A DNA stretch of 64,000 nucleotides from Isoptericola luteus (GCF_020297055.1 NZ_JAIXCQ010000008.1:142838-206837); one strand, 5' to 3'. Shown: positions 1-11,231, counted from the stretch's first letter. Notes: generated by a model not told the origin, from the sequence alone. Numbers and translations: made by a program.

Positions 1-2
1 TC

Positions 3-2000
<1,998 letters not shown>

Positions 2001-2096
2001 CACGGATCGCCGTGCGGACCTGCCCTGATGGTGGGAGCATCGAGCGCAGCACTGCCGATGATCGTCTCAGCCGACCGCACTCCGGGGGCATCGAAC

Positions 2097-3542
2097 ATGG
2101 CACACGAGGACACCGTCACACCCGCCAAGGGTGCGACCAAGGTCTCGCTCCTCACACTCACCGCCATGGTCGTCGGGTCCATGGTGGGCGCTGGCGTCTT
2201 CTCCCTGCCGAGCAGGTTCGCGCAGGAGACGGGCGTCCTGGGCGCCCTCATCGCCTGGGCCGTGGCCGGGACGGGCATGCTGATGCTCGCGTTCGTCTTC
2301 CAGCGTCTCGCCGTGCGCAAGCCCGAGCTCGACGCCGGGGTCTACGCCTACGCCAAGGCAGGCTTCGGGGAGTTCACGGGCTTCTTCTCCGCCGCCGGGT
2401 ACTGGGCCAGCGCCTGCGTCGGCAACGTCACCTACTGGGTGCTCATCACCTCGACACTGGGCCAGTGGATCCCGGCGCTCGGTGCGGGGGACACCGTGCT
2501 GGCGATCGTGTGCTCCACCGCCGGGCTGTGGTTGTTCTTCCTGCTCGTGCGCCGCGGCATCAAGGAGGCGACGGCGATCAACCGGATCGTCACGGTCGCC
2601 AAGGTCATCCCCATCATCGTCTTCGTCCTGCTCGCGCTGTTCCTGTTCGACCCGGGGGTCTTCGCCGAGAACTTCGGCGGGGCGGACTACGCCGGCTCCC
2701 TGTTCGACCAGGTGCGGGGCACGATGCTCATCACCGTCTTCGTGTTCCTCGGCGTCGAGGGCGCGAGCGTCTACTCCCGGCACGCCAAGCGCCGCGAGGA
2801 CGTCGGGCGCGCCACGATCCTGGGCTTCCTGAGCGTGCTCGCGATCTTCGCCTCGGTGTCGATCGTGTCCTACGGCATCCTGCCGATGGCCGAGATCGCC
2901 GAGCTGCGCCAGCCCTCGATGGCGGGGGTGCTCGAGGCGGCGGTCGGCGACTGGGGCAGCGTCTTCGTCGGCATCGGGCTGATCGTCTCCGTGCTGGGTG
3001 CCTACCTGGCGTGGACGCTGATGGCGGCCGAGGTGCTGCTGGTCAGCGCCAAGGACCGCGACATGCCCCGGTTCCTCGCCCGCACCCAGCGCGACGTGCC
3101 CGTGAACGCCCTGCTGCTCAGCACGTCGCTGTCGCAGGTGGTGCTGATCGTCACCTATTTCTCCGAGGACGCGTTCGACTTCGCGCTCGACATGACCGCC
3201 GTCATGACGCTGATCCCGTTCCTGCTCGCCGCGCTCTACGCCGTCAAGCTCCGCACGACCCGCGAGACCTACGACGGCGCACGGCCCTCGACCCTGCGCG
3301 CCGACCTGGTCATCACCGCTCTTGCCACCGTCTACACGGCGTTCCTGGTCTTCGCGGCGGGTTTCAGCCTGGTGGTGGTCTCGTTCCTCTTCTACGCCCC
3401 GGTGACGATCCTGTTCGTCATGACCCGCCGCGAGCAGGGGCGCCGGGTCTTCGCACCCGCCGAGCTGGTCGGGTTCGTGGTGGTCCTCGCCCTCGCGGCG
3501 CTCGCCGCGACCGGGCTCGCCGCCGGCTGGATCTCGATCTAG
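2097..3542 (+). CDS. APC-family basic amino acid antiporter (arginine/ornithine type)
   Basis: A 481-residue membrane protein with about twelve hydrophobic segments. The first carries the glycine-rich VGSMVGAGVFSLP stretch typical of APC-superfamily substrate binding. The protein resembles ArcD/basic amino acid-polyamine antiporters, which exchange extracellular arginine for ornithine. An open frame extends upstream to 2028, but the ATG at 2097 (MAHEDT) begins the natural soluble N-terminus. The gene ends 33 bp before an arginine deiminase gene on the same strand, which supports arginine as substrate and a two-gene unit. Ornithine carbamoyltransferase and carbamate kinase genes are not beside it. 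Confidence 0.85.
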   Translation: MAHEDTVTPAKGATKVSLLTLTAMVVGSMVGAGVFSLPSRFAQETGVLGALIAWAVAGTGMLMLAFVFQRLAVRKPELDAGVYAYAKAGFGEFTGFFSAAGYWASACVGNVTYWVLITSTLGQWIPALGAGDTVLAIVCSTAGLWLFFLLVRRGIKEATAINRIVTVAKVIPIIVFVLLALFLFDPGVFAENFGGADYAGSLFDQVRGTMLITVFVFLGVEGASVYSRHAKRREDVGRATILGFLSVLAIFASVSIVSYGILPMAEIAELRQPSMAGVLEAAVGDWGSVFVGIGLIVSVLGAYLAWTLMAAEVLLVSAKDRDMPRFLARTQRDVPVNALLLSTSLSQVVLIVTYFSEDAFDFALDMTAVMTLIPFLLAALYAVKLRTTRETYDGARPSTLRADLVITALATVYTAFLVFAAGFSLVVVSFLFYAPVTILFVMTRREQGRRVFAPAELVGFVVVLALAALAATGLAAGWISI

Positions 3543-3575
3543 GCACCGTCGTACCGTTCCACCGAAAGGACCCCG

Positions 3576-4838
3576 ATGACCTCCGTATCGTCCACGCCCC
3601 CCGTCCCCCCGCACGGCGTCCACTCGGAGGTCGGGCGGCTGCGCAAGGTGCTCGTCTGCTCGCCCGGGCTCGCGCACGAGCGGCTCACGCCCAGCAACTC
3701 CGACGACCTGCTGTTCGACGACGTCATGTGGGTGGAGGCGGCACAGCGCGACCACCTCGACTTCGTCAACAAGCTGACGAACCGTGGGGTCGAGGTCGTC
3801 GAGCTCCACGACCTGCTCGCACAGACGATGGACATCGCCGAGGCGCGCGCCTGGCTGCTGGACCGCAGGGTGGTGCCCAACCGGGTCGGTCTCGGGCTCG
3901 TCGAGGGCGCCCGCGCCTACTTGGATTCGCTGCCGTCGCGCGAGCTGTCGCGCCTGCTCATCGGCGGTCTCTCGACGGCGGACCTGCCCGCCGACTTCCG
4001 CACCGGCTACCTGTCCCTGGCCCGCGAGTCGCTTGGCGCCGGCGACTACCTGCTCCCGCCGCTGCCCAACACGCTGTACACCCGCGACACGACCTGCTGG
4101 ATCTACGGCGGCGTGACGCTCAACCCGCTGTTCTGGCCGGCCCGGCACGACGAGACGATGCTGATGCAGACGATCTACGGCTTCCACCCGGACTACGCGC
4201 CGTCGCGCGTGTGGTGGGGTGACGCCGAGCAGGACTGGGCTCGCGCCACCGTCGAGGGCGGCGACGTCATGCCCGTCGGGAACGGCGTCGTCCTGATCGG
4301 CATGAGCGAGCGGACGTCGCGTCAGGGCATCACCAGCCTGGCCAAGTCGCTGTTCGACGCCGGCGCCGCGGAGCGGGTCGTCGTCGCCGCCATGCCCCAG
4401 CTGCGTGCCGCGATGCACCTCGACACCGTGTTCACCTTCGCCGACCGCGACCTCGTCACCGTGCACCCCGCCTTCGTGGACGGCATCCGGGCGGTCTCGC
4501 TGCGGCCGTCCGACGCGGCACCCGGCATCGAGGTGACCGACGAGGGGGACACCCCGTTCGTCGACGTCGTCGCCGAGGCGATGGGGCTGCCCCGGCTGCG
4601 CGTCGTCGAGACCGCCGGGGACGTGTACGCCTCCGAGCGCCAGCAGTGGGACTCGGGCAACAACGCCGTGGCGCTGGAGCCCGGCGTCGTCTTCACCTAC
4701 GACCGCAACACCCTGACCAACGCCGCGCTGCGGCAGGCCGGGGTCGAGGTGATCACGATCGTCGGCGCCGAGCTCGGCCGCGGTCGCGGTGGCGGGCACT
4801 GCATGACGTGCCCGATCGTCCGGGACCCGCTGGACTGA
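3576..4838 (+). CDS. arcA: Arginine deiminase
   Basis: A 420-residue cytoplasmic enzyme that hydrolyses arginine to citrulline and ammonia, the first step of the arginine deiminase pathway. The usual family length is about 410 residues. Visible signatures are the N-terminal [14 protein letters not shown] strand, the [12 protein letters not shown] segment, [10 protein letters not shown] with the catalytic-site histidine and aspartate, and the C-terminal GGGHCMTCP loop with the nucleophilic cysteine (Cys409). An AAAGGA ribosome site sits about 8 bases before the ATG. It follows the antiporter gene closely, forming a transport-plus-deiminase pair. The pathway may help with acid resistance or nitrogen/ATP gain, but the later enzymes are not in view. 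Confidence 0.93.
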   Translation: MTSVSSTPPVPPHGVHSEVGRLRKVLVCSPGLAHERLTPSNSDDLLFDDVMWVEAAQRDHLDFVNKLTNRGVEVVELHDLLAQTMDIAEARAWLLDRRVVPNRVGLGLVEGARAYLDSLPSRELSRLLIGGLSTADLPADFRTGYLSLARESLGAGDYLLPPLPNTLYTRDTTCWIYGGVTLNPLFWPARHDETMLMQTIYGFHPDYAPSRVWWGDAEQDWARATVEGGDVMPVGNGVVLIGMSERTSRQGITSLAKSLFDAGAAERVVVAAMPQLRAAMHLDTVFTFADRDLVTVHPAFVDGIRAVSLRPSDAAPGIEVTDEGDTPFVDVVAEAMGLPRLRVVETAGDVYASERQQWDSGNNAVALEPGVVFTYDRNTLTNAALRQAGVEVITIVGAELGRGRGGGHCMTCPIVRDPLD

Positions 4839-4841
4839 CCG

Positions 4842-4867
4842 CCGGGCGGCAATCCGGTTGCCCCGGG
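4842..4867 (+). terminator. Weak hairpin after arcA
   Basis: GGCAA and TTGCC flank a TCCGG loop just after the arcA stop, with partly pairing GC-rich flanks. There is no T-tract, so this is only a possible terminator. Confidence 0.3.
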
Positions 4868-4893
4868 ACTGGTCCACCGGGGAGAGTCCGGGG

Positions 4894-5943
4894 ATGACGA
4901 TCCGCTACCCGCGCCCCCTGCGTCCCGGCGACACGATCGGTGTCACCGCGCCGTCGGCCGGCGTCGAGCCCCCGCTGCACGCTCGTCTGCACCACGCCGC
5001 CGACGTCGTGCGCGCACGGGGCTACGACGTGCGGGTCGGCGCGACGCCCACGGGGTCGGGCGTCGTCAGCGCCCCGGCCGCGGACCGCGCCGCCGAGCTC
5101 ACCGCGATGCTCACGGACCCCGTGGTGCGCGCCGTCGTGCCGCCGTGGGGCGGCGAGCTCGCCGTCGACCTGCTCGGCCGCCTCGACTGGGAAGCGCTCG
5201 CGGCCGACCCGACGTGGCTCGTCGGCTTCTCCGACATCTCCTCCGTGATGCTGCCGCTCACCCTGCGCACCGGCGTCGCGACGCTGCACGGTCAGAACCT
5301 CATGGACACCCCGTACGACGTGCCCGACGGCCTGCTGGGCTGGTGGGACGTCGCCGCCGCCGGGCCCGGTGACGTGCTGGTGCAGCGCTCGCCGCGCCGG
5401 TACCGCTCGTCCGGGTGGGACGACTACGAGAAGCACCCGGAGGTCTCGACCTGGACGCTGGACGCGGCCGGCGCGTGGGTGCGGCTCGACGCCGGGGCTG
5501 CGGCCGAGGGTGACGACGCGGCCGTCGACGTCGGCGGCCGCCTGATCGGCGGCTGCGTGGAGACCGTCGGCGTCCTCGCGGGCACGCCCTACGGCGACGT
5601 GCCGGCGTTCGCCGCCGAGCACGCACCGGAGGGCCTGGTCGTCTACCTCGACGTGTGCGAGTGGGGCGCCACCGACATCGGCCGCGCGCTGTGGGCGATG
5701 CGGTACGCCGGCTGGTTCGACGCCGCGAACGCCGTCCTCGTGAGCCGCACGCACGCTCCCGCCGTCGGGGGCTTCACCCAGCACGACGCCGTCCGCGACG
5801 CCCTCGGCGACCTGGGGATCCCGGTGCTCGGCGACGTCGAGTGCGGGCACGTCCCGCCGTACCTCGCGCTGGTCAACGGCGCGCTCGCGCGCGTGCAGCA
5901 CGGGCCGGACGAGTCGGTGATCACCCAGCGTCTCGTGCCGTAG
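4894..5943 (+). CDS. Peptidase S66 / MccF-like LD-carboxypeptidase family serine peptidase
   Basis: A 349-residue protein of the S66 family, which cuts muramyl tetrapeptides (LD-carboxypeptidase) or, in the MccF branch, microcin C7-type peptidyl-adenylates. The Ser-Glu-His triad can be placed: Ser113 in GFSDISS, Glu223 in GGCVETV and His319 in ECGHVPPY. The PPWGGE segment before the serine is also typical. The ATG at 4894 follows a GGGGAGAG ribosome site by about seven bases; the frame is open further upstream but without such a site. There is no signal peptide, so it is probably cytoplasmic, as for MccF. Substrate is undetermined. Confidence 0.85.
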   Translation: MTIRYPRPLRPGDTIGVTAPSAGVEPPLHARLHHAADVVRARGYDVRVGATPTGSGVVSAPAADRAAELTAMLTDPVVRAVVPPWGGELAVDLLGRLDWEALAADPTWLVGFSDISSVMLPLTLRTGVATLHGQNLMDTPYDVPDGLLGWWDVAAAGPGDVLVQRSPRRYRSSGWDDYEKHPEVSTWTLDAAGAWVRLDAGAAAEGDDAAVDVGGRLIGGCVETVGVLAGTPYGDVPAFAAEHAPEGLVVYLDVCEWGATDIGRALWAMRYAGWFDAANAVLVSRTHAPAVGGFTQHDAVRDALGDLGIPVLGDVECGHVPPYLALVNGALARVQHGPDESVITQRLVP

Positions 5944-5979
5944 CCGCCTGCCGGGCCGGCCCTGCGGGCCCTGCGGGCC

Positions 5980-6618
5980 CTACGAGCCCGCGAGCCCCGC
6001 GAGCACGATGTCGAGCATCCGGTCGAGCTCGGCGTCCGAGCCGAAGTCGGACCAGCCCGGCGCGAGGGCGGCCATCGCCGGATGGGTCTGCGGGTCGAAC
6101 GCGGGCACGGCGGTCTGCCCCTCGGCCGTGCGGGCCAGCAGGTGGCCGTTGAGGAAGCCGAACAGCACCATCGGTGCGTCGGCCACCACGCGGTCCGGCA
6201 GGCCGTCGCGCCGCATCGCGGCCACCAGGGACTCGAGCGCGGAGACCGCGACAGGCGACGTCTGCGCGCGCGTGACCAGCAGCGGGAACACGCGGGGATG
6301 CCGGTAGGCCATGTCGCGGTACGCGTGCGCGATGTTGCGGGCGAGCTCCTGCCATCCGCTCGGGTCGTGCTGCGCCGTGGTGGTTGTGGTGACCGCGAGC
6401 TCGGCGACCTCGCCGAGCACGGCCTCCGAGGCGGCGTCCAGCAGCGCCGCCTTGCCCTTGACGTGGTGGTAGATCGACATCGGGTCGACGCCGAGCGCAC
6501 CGGCGAGCGGGCGTACGCCGAACCGTTCCAGCCCGTCCCGGTCGATCAGGGCGACCGCGGCGGCCGCGATCCTTGCGCGGTCGAGACCTGCTGAGGTACC
6601 TCGTGCGCGTCCGGCCAT
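5980..6618 (-). CDS. TetR-family transcriptional repressor
   Basis: A 212-residue regulator. The N-terminal helix-turn-helix is seen at about residues 25-60 (ARIAAAAVALIDRDGLERFGVRPLA, then LGVDPMSIYHHVKGK, the recognition-helix region). A helical C-terminal ligand domain of TetR_C type follows. It is divergent from a small membrane-protein gene at 6731. The shared 112-bp gap holds two inverted copies of one operator-like sequence, so autoregulation and control of the membrane protein are likely. The inducer is unknown. Confidence 0.88.
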   Translation of the reverse strand: MAGRARGTSAGLDRARIAAAAVALIDRDGLERFGVRPLAGALGVDPMSIYHHVKGKAALLDAASEAVLGEVAELAVTTTTTAQHDPSGWQELARNIAHAYRDMAYRHPRVFPLLVTRAQTSPVAVSALESLVAAMRRDGLPDRVVADAPMVLFGFLNGHLLARTAEGQTAVPAFDPQTHPAMAALAPGWSDFGSDAELDRMLDIVLAGLAGS

Positions 6619-6647
6619 CCGCCGCTGCCCCCTTGAGCTCGCTTGCC

Positions 6648-6698
6648 AAACCTACGTCGTAGAACATACCGTGCCACGAAGACCTACAGCGTAGGTTT
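6648..6698. promoter_or_regulatory. Twin TetR operator candidates in divergent promoter
   Basis: AAACCTACGTCGTAG at 6648-6662 and CTACAGCGTAGGTTT at 6684-6698 are the same motif in opposite orientation, differing only at two central bases. Each is itself a near-palindrome (CTACGTCGTAG; CCTACAGCGTAGG). Their centres are about 32 bp apart, close to three helical turns, between the TetR gene and the membrane-protein gene. Confidence 0.75.
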
Positions 6699-6730
6699 CG
6701 CCAGTTCGTCCACCGACAGGGAGGCTTCCC

Positions 6731-7195
6731 ATGACGAGCACCCCGCAGGAGCGCCGCGCCCTCGTGGCGATGTCCGTGGGCCTCGCGCTCACCGTGCTCA
6801 TGACGCTCGTGCCGTTCCTCGACGGAGGCACCCGGCTGCTCGCCGACCACGTGCGCACGGGCTACCCGTCCTACGGCCAGGCACAGGTCGACGCCGCCGT
6901 CACCACGTACCAGTACCTGCTGGCGGGTGTCGGCGTGCTCGGCGTCGCCGCCTGGTTCTGGACGATGCGTGCCGTCCGGGCGCGCCGGCGGTGGTCACGA
7001 GGCGCCGCGGTGGGTGCCTTCGCGCTCGCCGTCGTCGTCGCGCTGACCGCGCTGCTCACCCCGGACACCTCGGGTGAGGCAGGGTTGGCGCCCGCCCTGG
7101 GCTGGGCCGGTCTGGCCCCGTGCGTGGCCGGCGGCATCGCCGTCGTGCTGCTGTGGCGGGCGCCGCGCGTCAGCGCTGGAACGCGCGCGGCATGA
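6731..7195 (+). CDS. Four-helix membrane protein under TetR control, function unknown
   Basis: A 154-residue hydrophobic protein with about four membrane segments: near residues 10-30, 60-80, 90-110 and 120-145. A loop between segments one and two has the tract RTGYPSYGQAQVDAAV. A strong AGGGAGG ribosome site precedes the ATG. It is transcribed away from a TetR gene across twin operator candidates, so it is probably the regulated target. I recognise no enzyme or transporter signature. Comparable small TetR-linked membrane proteins are often linked to envelope stress or efflux, but that is only analogy. Its 3' end overlaps the convergent next gene by 26 bases. Confidence 0.75.
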   Translation: MTSTPQERRALVAMSVGLALTVLMTLVPFLDGGTRLLADHVRTGYPSYGQAQVDAAVTTYQYLLAGVGVLGVAAWFWTMRAVRARRRWSRGAAVGAFALAVVVALTALLTPDTSGEAGLAPALGWAGLAPCVAGGIAVVLLWRAPRVSAGTRAA

Positions 7196-7967
7196 GCTCG
7201 CGGGCCGGGGCGGTGCGGTCGAGGAACGCCGTGCTCCCGGCCTGCAGCTCGCGCGCCGCGTCGATCAGTCCAGACAGGGCGTTCCACGCGAACGCGCCGC
7301 CGACGGAGATCCGTGCGACGCCCGCCTCGGCGAGCGCCGCCGGGTCGGGGCCGCCGGGCACGAGGAGCACGTTGACCGGCCGGTCCACCTCGCGGCACAG
7401 CGTGGCGACCTGCCCGGCGTCGCGCAGCCCCGGCGCGTACAGCACGTCGGCGCCCGCCTCCTGGTAGGCCTGGAGCCGGGCGATCGTGTCGGCGAGGTCG
7501 TCGCGGCCGTGCAGGTGGTTCTCGGCGCGGGCCGTGAGCACGACGTCGCCGGAGGCCTCCGCCGCCGCCGCGATCCGTTCGACGGCGAGCGTCCGGTCGT
7601 AGATCGGGTCGTCGTCGCGGCCGGTGTGGTCCTCGATCGAGCACCCGGCGACCCCGGTGCCGCGGGCGTCCGCCACGGTCCGCGCGACGTCGTCGGGGGA
7701 GTCCCCGAAGCCGTTCTCCAGATCGGCGCTCACCGGGACGTCGACGGCGGCCGCGAGCACAGCCGCGTGGGCGAGCGCCTCGTCGCGCGTCACTGCGCCG
7801 TCGGCGCGCCCGAGCGTCGCCGCGAACCCGCTGCTCGTGGTGGCGAGGGCCGCGAACCCGAGCGCGGCGAGGATCCGCGCGGACCCGGCGTCCCAGGCGT
7901 TGGGCAGCAGCAACGGGTCGCCGGGGCGGTGCAGGGCGAGGAAGGCAGCGCGATCGGTGAGGGCCAT
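7170..7967 (-). CDS. Isocitrate lyase/PEP mutase superfamily protein
   Basis: A 265-residue alpha/beta-barrel enzyme of the ICL/PEPM superfamily. It has the typical PNAWDAGSARIL start, the SADLENGFGDSP strand for Mg2+ binding, IEDHTG, and the barrel strands ARAENHL and ADVLYAPGL. The lyase-type catalytic loop KKCGH and the PEP-mutase loop are not evident, so the chemistry (C-C or C-P bond cleavage of an oxaloacetate-like acid) cannot be assigned. The frame extends upstream to 8096, but the ATG at 7967 gives the family N-terminus. It is a single gene, convergent with the small membrane-protein gene. Confidence 0.83.
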   Translation of the reverse strand: MALTDRAAFLALHRPGDPLLLPNAWDAGSARILAALGFAALATTSSGFAATLGRADGAVTRDEALAHAAVLAAAVDVPVSADLENGFGDSPDDVARTVADARGTGVAGCSIEDHTGRDDDPIYDRTLAVERIAAAAEASGDVVLTARAENHLHGRDDLADTIARLQAYQEAGADVLYAPGLRDAGQVATLCREVDRPVNVLLVPGGPDPAALAEAGVARISVGGAFAWNALSGLIDAARELQAGSTAFLDRTAPARELMPRAFQR

Positions 7968-8038
7968 GACGTCGACGCTAGCCACCGCCACCGACGCGCC
8001 CGCGCCCTGTGGCCCGGCGCTGACTAGGCTCGGGCCCC

Positions 8039-8401
8039 GTGAGCCGCGAACGCTTTCCCCGCTGGGTCTACGAGAAGGGCACCGAGCCGGACGCACGCTT
8101 CTCCCTCGCCAACGAGCGGACCGTCCTCGCGTGGATCCGCACCTCGCTCGGGCTCATCGCGGGCGGCACGGCGCTGGAGGCCCTCGACCTGCCCATGGAG
8201 CCGACGCTGCGCCTGGTGGCGTCGGTCGTGCTGCTCGTCGCCGGGGTGGTCGTGCCCGTCGTCGCGGCCGTCGAGTGGGCGCGGACGGAGCGCGCCATGC
8301 GTGAGCACGCGCCGCTGCCCGGCGGGCTCACGGGTCTCGTCCTCGTCCTGACCGTGAGCCTGGTCGGCGTCCTCGTGCTGCTCGCGCTGCTGCTGTACTG
8401 A
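8039..8401 (+). CDS. DUF202 (YidH-type) membrane protein
   Basis: A 120-residue protein with the DUF202 pattern: a short hydrophilic N-terminus, the conserved FSLANERTVLAWIRTSLGLIA first segment, and two further membrane helices (about residues 58-78 and 95-118). The start is a GTG. Ten bases separate it from a second, divergent DUF202 gene, so the two are an operon and may form a hetero-oligomer. The family has no established biochemical role. Confidence 0.85.
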   Translation: MSRERFPRWVYEKGTEPDARFSLANERTVLAWIRTSLGLIAGGTALEALDLPMEPTLRLVASVVLLVAGVVVPVVAAVEWARTERAMREHAPLPGGLTGLVLVLTVSLVGVLVLLALLLY

Positions 8402-8411
8402 GGCGTGCTGC

Positions 8412-8759
8412 ATGGCACCAGAGCACGCCCCGTCGCTCGTCGGCCCCGAGCGGGACCGCGGGCTGCAGGCCGAGCGCACGGCACTCGCCTGGCGGCGCAC
8501 GCTGCTCTCGTTCACCGCGGCCTGCGGGGTGGCGTGGCAGACCCTCCCGGCCGTGGAGGGGGCCTCGGTGCTCGTCCTCGCGGCCGCGCTCGCCCTGACA
8601 CCCCCGCTGTGGTGGTTCGCCGGGCGGCACGCCCGGCACACGCAACAGCATCTCGGCGCGGCCGAGCCGCGGCTGCGGCACGGTCGGCGGATCGTGGTCA
8701 TGTGCGGGGGCACGGCGCTGCTCGCTATCGCCGGCCTGGTCGCGATCCTCGTCCTGTGA
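8412..8759 (+). CDS. Second DUF202 membrane protein
   Basis: A 115-residue partner of the gene just upstream. The hallmark here is GLQAERTALAWRRTLLSFTAA, in which the arginines and tryptophan of DUF202 are kept. Two more helices follow, near residues 48-70 and 92-113. It starts ten bases after the first gene ends, which implies co-translation. Tandem unequal DUF202 pairs are common in actinobacteria. Function is unknown. Confidence 0.83.
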   Translation: MAPEHAPSLVGPERDRGLQAERTALAWRRTLLSFTAACGVAWQTLPAVEGASVLVLAAALALTPPLWWFAGRHARHTQQHLGAAEPRLRHGRRIVVMCGGTALLAIAGLVAILVL

Positions 8760-8781
8760 AAATGCTGGTTCACTGACGCCC

Positions 8782-9420
8782 ATGCACGTCATCGTGGGTC
8801 TGTTTCGGCTCTTCCTCGTGGTCCTCGCGCTCGTGGGCAACCGCGTCATCTGGCGCGACGGCGACGTGGAGGGCCTCGTCTACTTCACCAACCTCACGGG
8901 TTTCCTCGTCGTGGCGGTGTTCGGGTGGGCGGGCGTCGCCTCGCTGCTCCGCCGCACCCAGCCACCGGTGTGGGCCAAGGGCGTGGTGACGCTGGCGGCG
9001 TCGATCACGGGGCTGGTGGCCTGGCTCGTCCTCGCGCCCGAGGACCCGGACGCGCCCGCGGTGTTCCTCGGCCTGACCGACGGGCAGATCGAGCACGAGC
9101 TGGTGCCGATCGCCGTCGCCGCAGACTTCCTGCTGCTCGACGAGCACCGCCGCATGCGCCTGCGCGACGCCGCGGTGTGGATGGCGTTCCCGGTGCTCTA
9201 CTTCGGCTTCGTCCTGGTGCGCGGGCAGCTCAGCCCGGGCAGCGAGTACCCGTACGGCTTCGTCGACCTGGACGCGCTCGGCTGGGGCGGGCTGGGGATC
9301 AACCTGGCCGTCTACGGCGGAGCCTTCTACGTGCTCGGGCTCGTGGTGGTCGGCCTCGACCGGCTGCTTCCGGCCCGCCCTCTCCTCGGTGGTGCCAGGA
9401 GGTCCGGGCTCACGGCGTGA
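8782..9420 (+). CDS. Pr6Pr-type integral membrane protein
   Basis: A 212-residue protein with about six membrane segments, ending in a basic tail (LLPARPLLGGARRSGLTA). The motif YFTNLTGFLVV in the second helix and the HELVPIAVAADFLLLDEH segment are typical of the Pr6Pr / FAR-17a-like family in actinobacteria, whose members have no assigned bacterial function. It lies 22 bases after the DUF202 pair on the same strand and may share their transcript. Confidence 0.72.
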   Translation: MHVIVGLFRLFLVVLALVGNRVIWRDGDVEGLVYFTNLTGFLVVAVFGWAGVASLLRRTQPPVWAKGVVTLAASITGLVAWLVLAPEDPDAPAVFLGLTDGQIEHELVPIAVAADFLLLDEHRRMRLRDAAVWMAFPVLYFGFVLVRGQLSPGSEYPYGFVDLDALGWGGLGINLAVYGGAFYVLGLVVVGLDRLLPARPLLGGARRSGLTA

Positions 9421-9536
9421 CATCTCGACGTCCGCCCTCGATGAAGGTCACGGAGGGCAGGCCGATGCCTCACCTGGTAGACGCCTTCGACGGCCTCGAA
9501 CGGGCCCCGCTCGACGACGCCGCGCACGGCGAGCGT

Positions 9537-11231
9537 TCAAGCCTCGGTAGGCGGGGGATCGGCGAGCACGTAGTGCGCTCCTCGTCGCTCGCCCCGCAGC
9601 TCGAGGTCGCCGTCGTCGACCATCGACCGTAGCAGCGTCGTAGCGGCTGGTGGAGCGATCGCGCATAGCTCCGCCGCCGTGGCCCGTGTGATGCTGCCGT
9701 GCGCTCGCACGTAGGTGAGCACCATCGGGCGCTGCTGGATGCGGTCGAGTCCGCGGACACGGACGTAGCCCGGATCGGAGTGCAGCGCGCGGTAGGTGGC
9801 CGCCGAGAGGTGATACCGGCGTCCTCGTCCGGATCCTCGTGGTTCGACAAGACCTGCCTCGACCATCTTCGTCAACGAGGCGCGAGCCTCGCCCTCGGTC
9901 CTCTGCAGGAGCCGAGCCGCCTCGGCCACGCTGAGATCGCCTTCGCGCCGCAGTTCGTGCAGTACCTGGAGGACGGAGAGCGGCATCGGGCCGCCCTGCA
10001 CCGACTCCTTCTCGAAGACGAACCTGGCCAAGGCAGCGTCGGCGTCGGACGTCGCGAACGACGCCACGACGGCGTCCGACGTGCTGCGAGAGTAGTCGGG
10101 CGCGTCGCGGCCGATGCGCAACGTGCTCTCGAACATCCGAGGGATGCCACGGCCTGTGCGCTCGACGATCCCGACTCGCTTGAACGCGTCGGCCAGGGTT
10201 CGGCTTCGCGGTCGGCTGTGGTCGAGGATGTTGTCCAGCGTGATGCCGCGGGGGAACGAACCAGGGCTCGAGATCACGACCGCGTCGTCTCCGACCTGGA
10301 GCCGCACCGCACCTGTCATCGTGTAGTCGCGGTGCACCAGCGCGTTGGCGATCGCCTCCCGCAGGGCGAGTTCCGGCACGCGGGGGAGCGCGATGCGTAC
10401 CAGTCCGGCGTCGACCTCCTCCTCCGTGTTGTAGGGCGAGAAGCGGTTGAACAGCTCTTCCGCAGACTTGAGCAGTCCTCCGACGACCTGTTCATTGACC
10501 TTGACGTCCGAGCCGTGCATGACCTGGAAGAACGTCTCGTGGGTCGGCGCGAAACGCGCGAGCGCGTCGGCCGTGCCGAAGAGGAGCAGCGCGCCCATGA
10601 GCGGTGTCGGCCCGGCCGTTCCGGGCTCAGTGACGCCGAGCGACCGCGCGATCTCGACGTCCGAGAGCACGGCGAGCGTGCCGTCGCCTGGCTGGCTGGC
10701 TGCGAGGCGTCGGAACCGGTCGAACTCGGCCGGGTCCAGGTCGGCCCAGGTCGCACCGTGTACGCGAAGCGTCGCGTAGTCGGACTCGCCTGTGCTCGTG
10801 GTCCTGCTCAACATCTCGTGCAGGGGGTATGGCGTGCACTCAGGCATCCCGTCGTTGCGGAGCGCGCGCCGTGTGTAACGGCCAGTCGTGGTGCCGATGG
10901 GCGTCGTCGCTTCATCCACCTCGATCGCGGTGACGTCCTGGGATGCGATCGAGAGCAGGGACACACGGGTGGAGAGTGGTGGAATCGTCGCGTTGGCGAT
11001 CGCGGCTTGCACTCGGAACGGGTCCGTCCGACCTCCGTGCCGCGGTCGAGCACCTGTGACGGTCCCGTCGTCCTCGACCCCGAGGAACAGCACCCCACCG
11101 GTGCCGTTGGCCAGGCAAGCCACCGCTTCGGTGAGTTCCCGATCCGCGTAGGCGTGCCGCTGCTCGCTCTTGAACTCGACCTCGAGAGTCTCGCCCTGAG
11201 CGATGAGGTGTGCCGCCTGCTGAGCGTCCAT
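9537..11231 (-). CDS. AlbA_2-domain / HATPase_c_4 / winged-helix putative regulator
   Basis: A 564-residue protein. Residues about 10-130 match the AlbA_2 (Schlafen AAA_4) fold, with ETLEVEFKSE and GTGGVLFLGVEDDG. Residues about 280-380 match the RecG-like HATPase_c_4 region: LREAIANALVHRDY, VVISSPGSFP and RTGRGIPRMFE. The C-terminal 160 residues hold two probable winged-helix units (LSVLQVLHELRREG..., then VLTYVRAHGSITRATAAELC...). The family is annotated as putative DNA-binding or transcriptional regulators; some members sit in defence islands. Two perfect 12-bp palindromes just before the start codon suggest self-regulation. Genes on both sides look housekeeping. Confidence 0.82.
   Translation of the reverse strand: MDAQQAAHLIAQGETLEVEFKSEQRHAYADRELTEAVACLANGTGGVLFLGVEDDGTVTGARPRHGGRTDPFRVQAAIANATIPPLSTRVSLLSIASQDVTAIEVDEATTPIGTTTGRYTRRALRNDGMPECTPYPLHEMLSRTTSTGESDYATLRVHGATWADLDPAEFDRFRRLAASQPGDGTLAVLSDVEIARSLGVTEPGTAGPTPLMGALLLFGTADALARFAPTHETFFQVMHGSDVKVNEQVVGGLLKSAEELFNRFSPYNTEEEVDAGLVRIALPRVPELALREAIANALVHRDYTMTGAVRLQVGDDAVVISSPGSFPRGITLDNILDHSRPRSRTLADAFKRVGIVERTGRGIPRMFESTLRIGRDAPDYSRSTSDAVVASFATSDADAALARFVFEKESVQGGPMPLSVLQVLHELRREGDLSVAEAARLLQRTEGEARASLTKMVEAGLVEPRGSGRGRRYHLSAATYRALHSDPGYVRVRGLDRIQQRPMVLTYVRAHGSITRATAAELCAIAPPAATTLLRSMVDDGDLELRGERRGAHYVLADPPPTEA

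Noticed and set aside
2067..4877. 936-codon minus-strand frame across the antiporter and deiminase
   Set aside because: Composition is that of a GC shadow (HDEQR-rich) and it lies over two well-supported genes.
9421..9536. Possible gene remnant between the Pr6Pr and AlbA_2 genes
   Set aside because: Short frames here show no motif or ribosome site; treated as intergenic.
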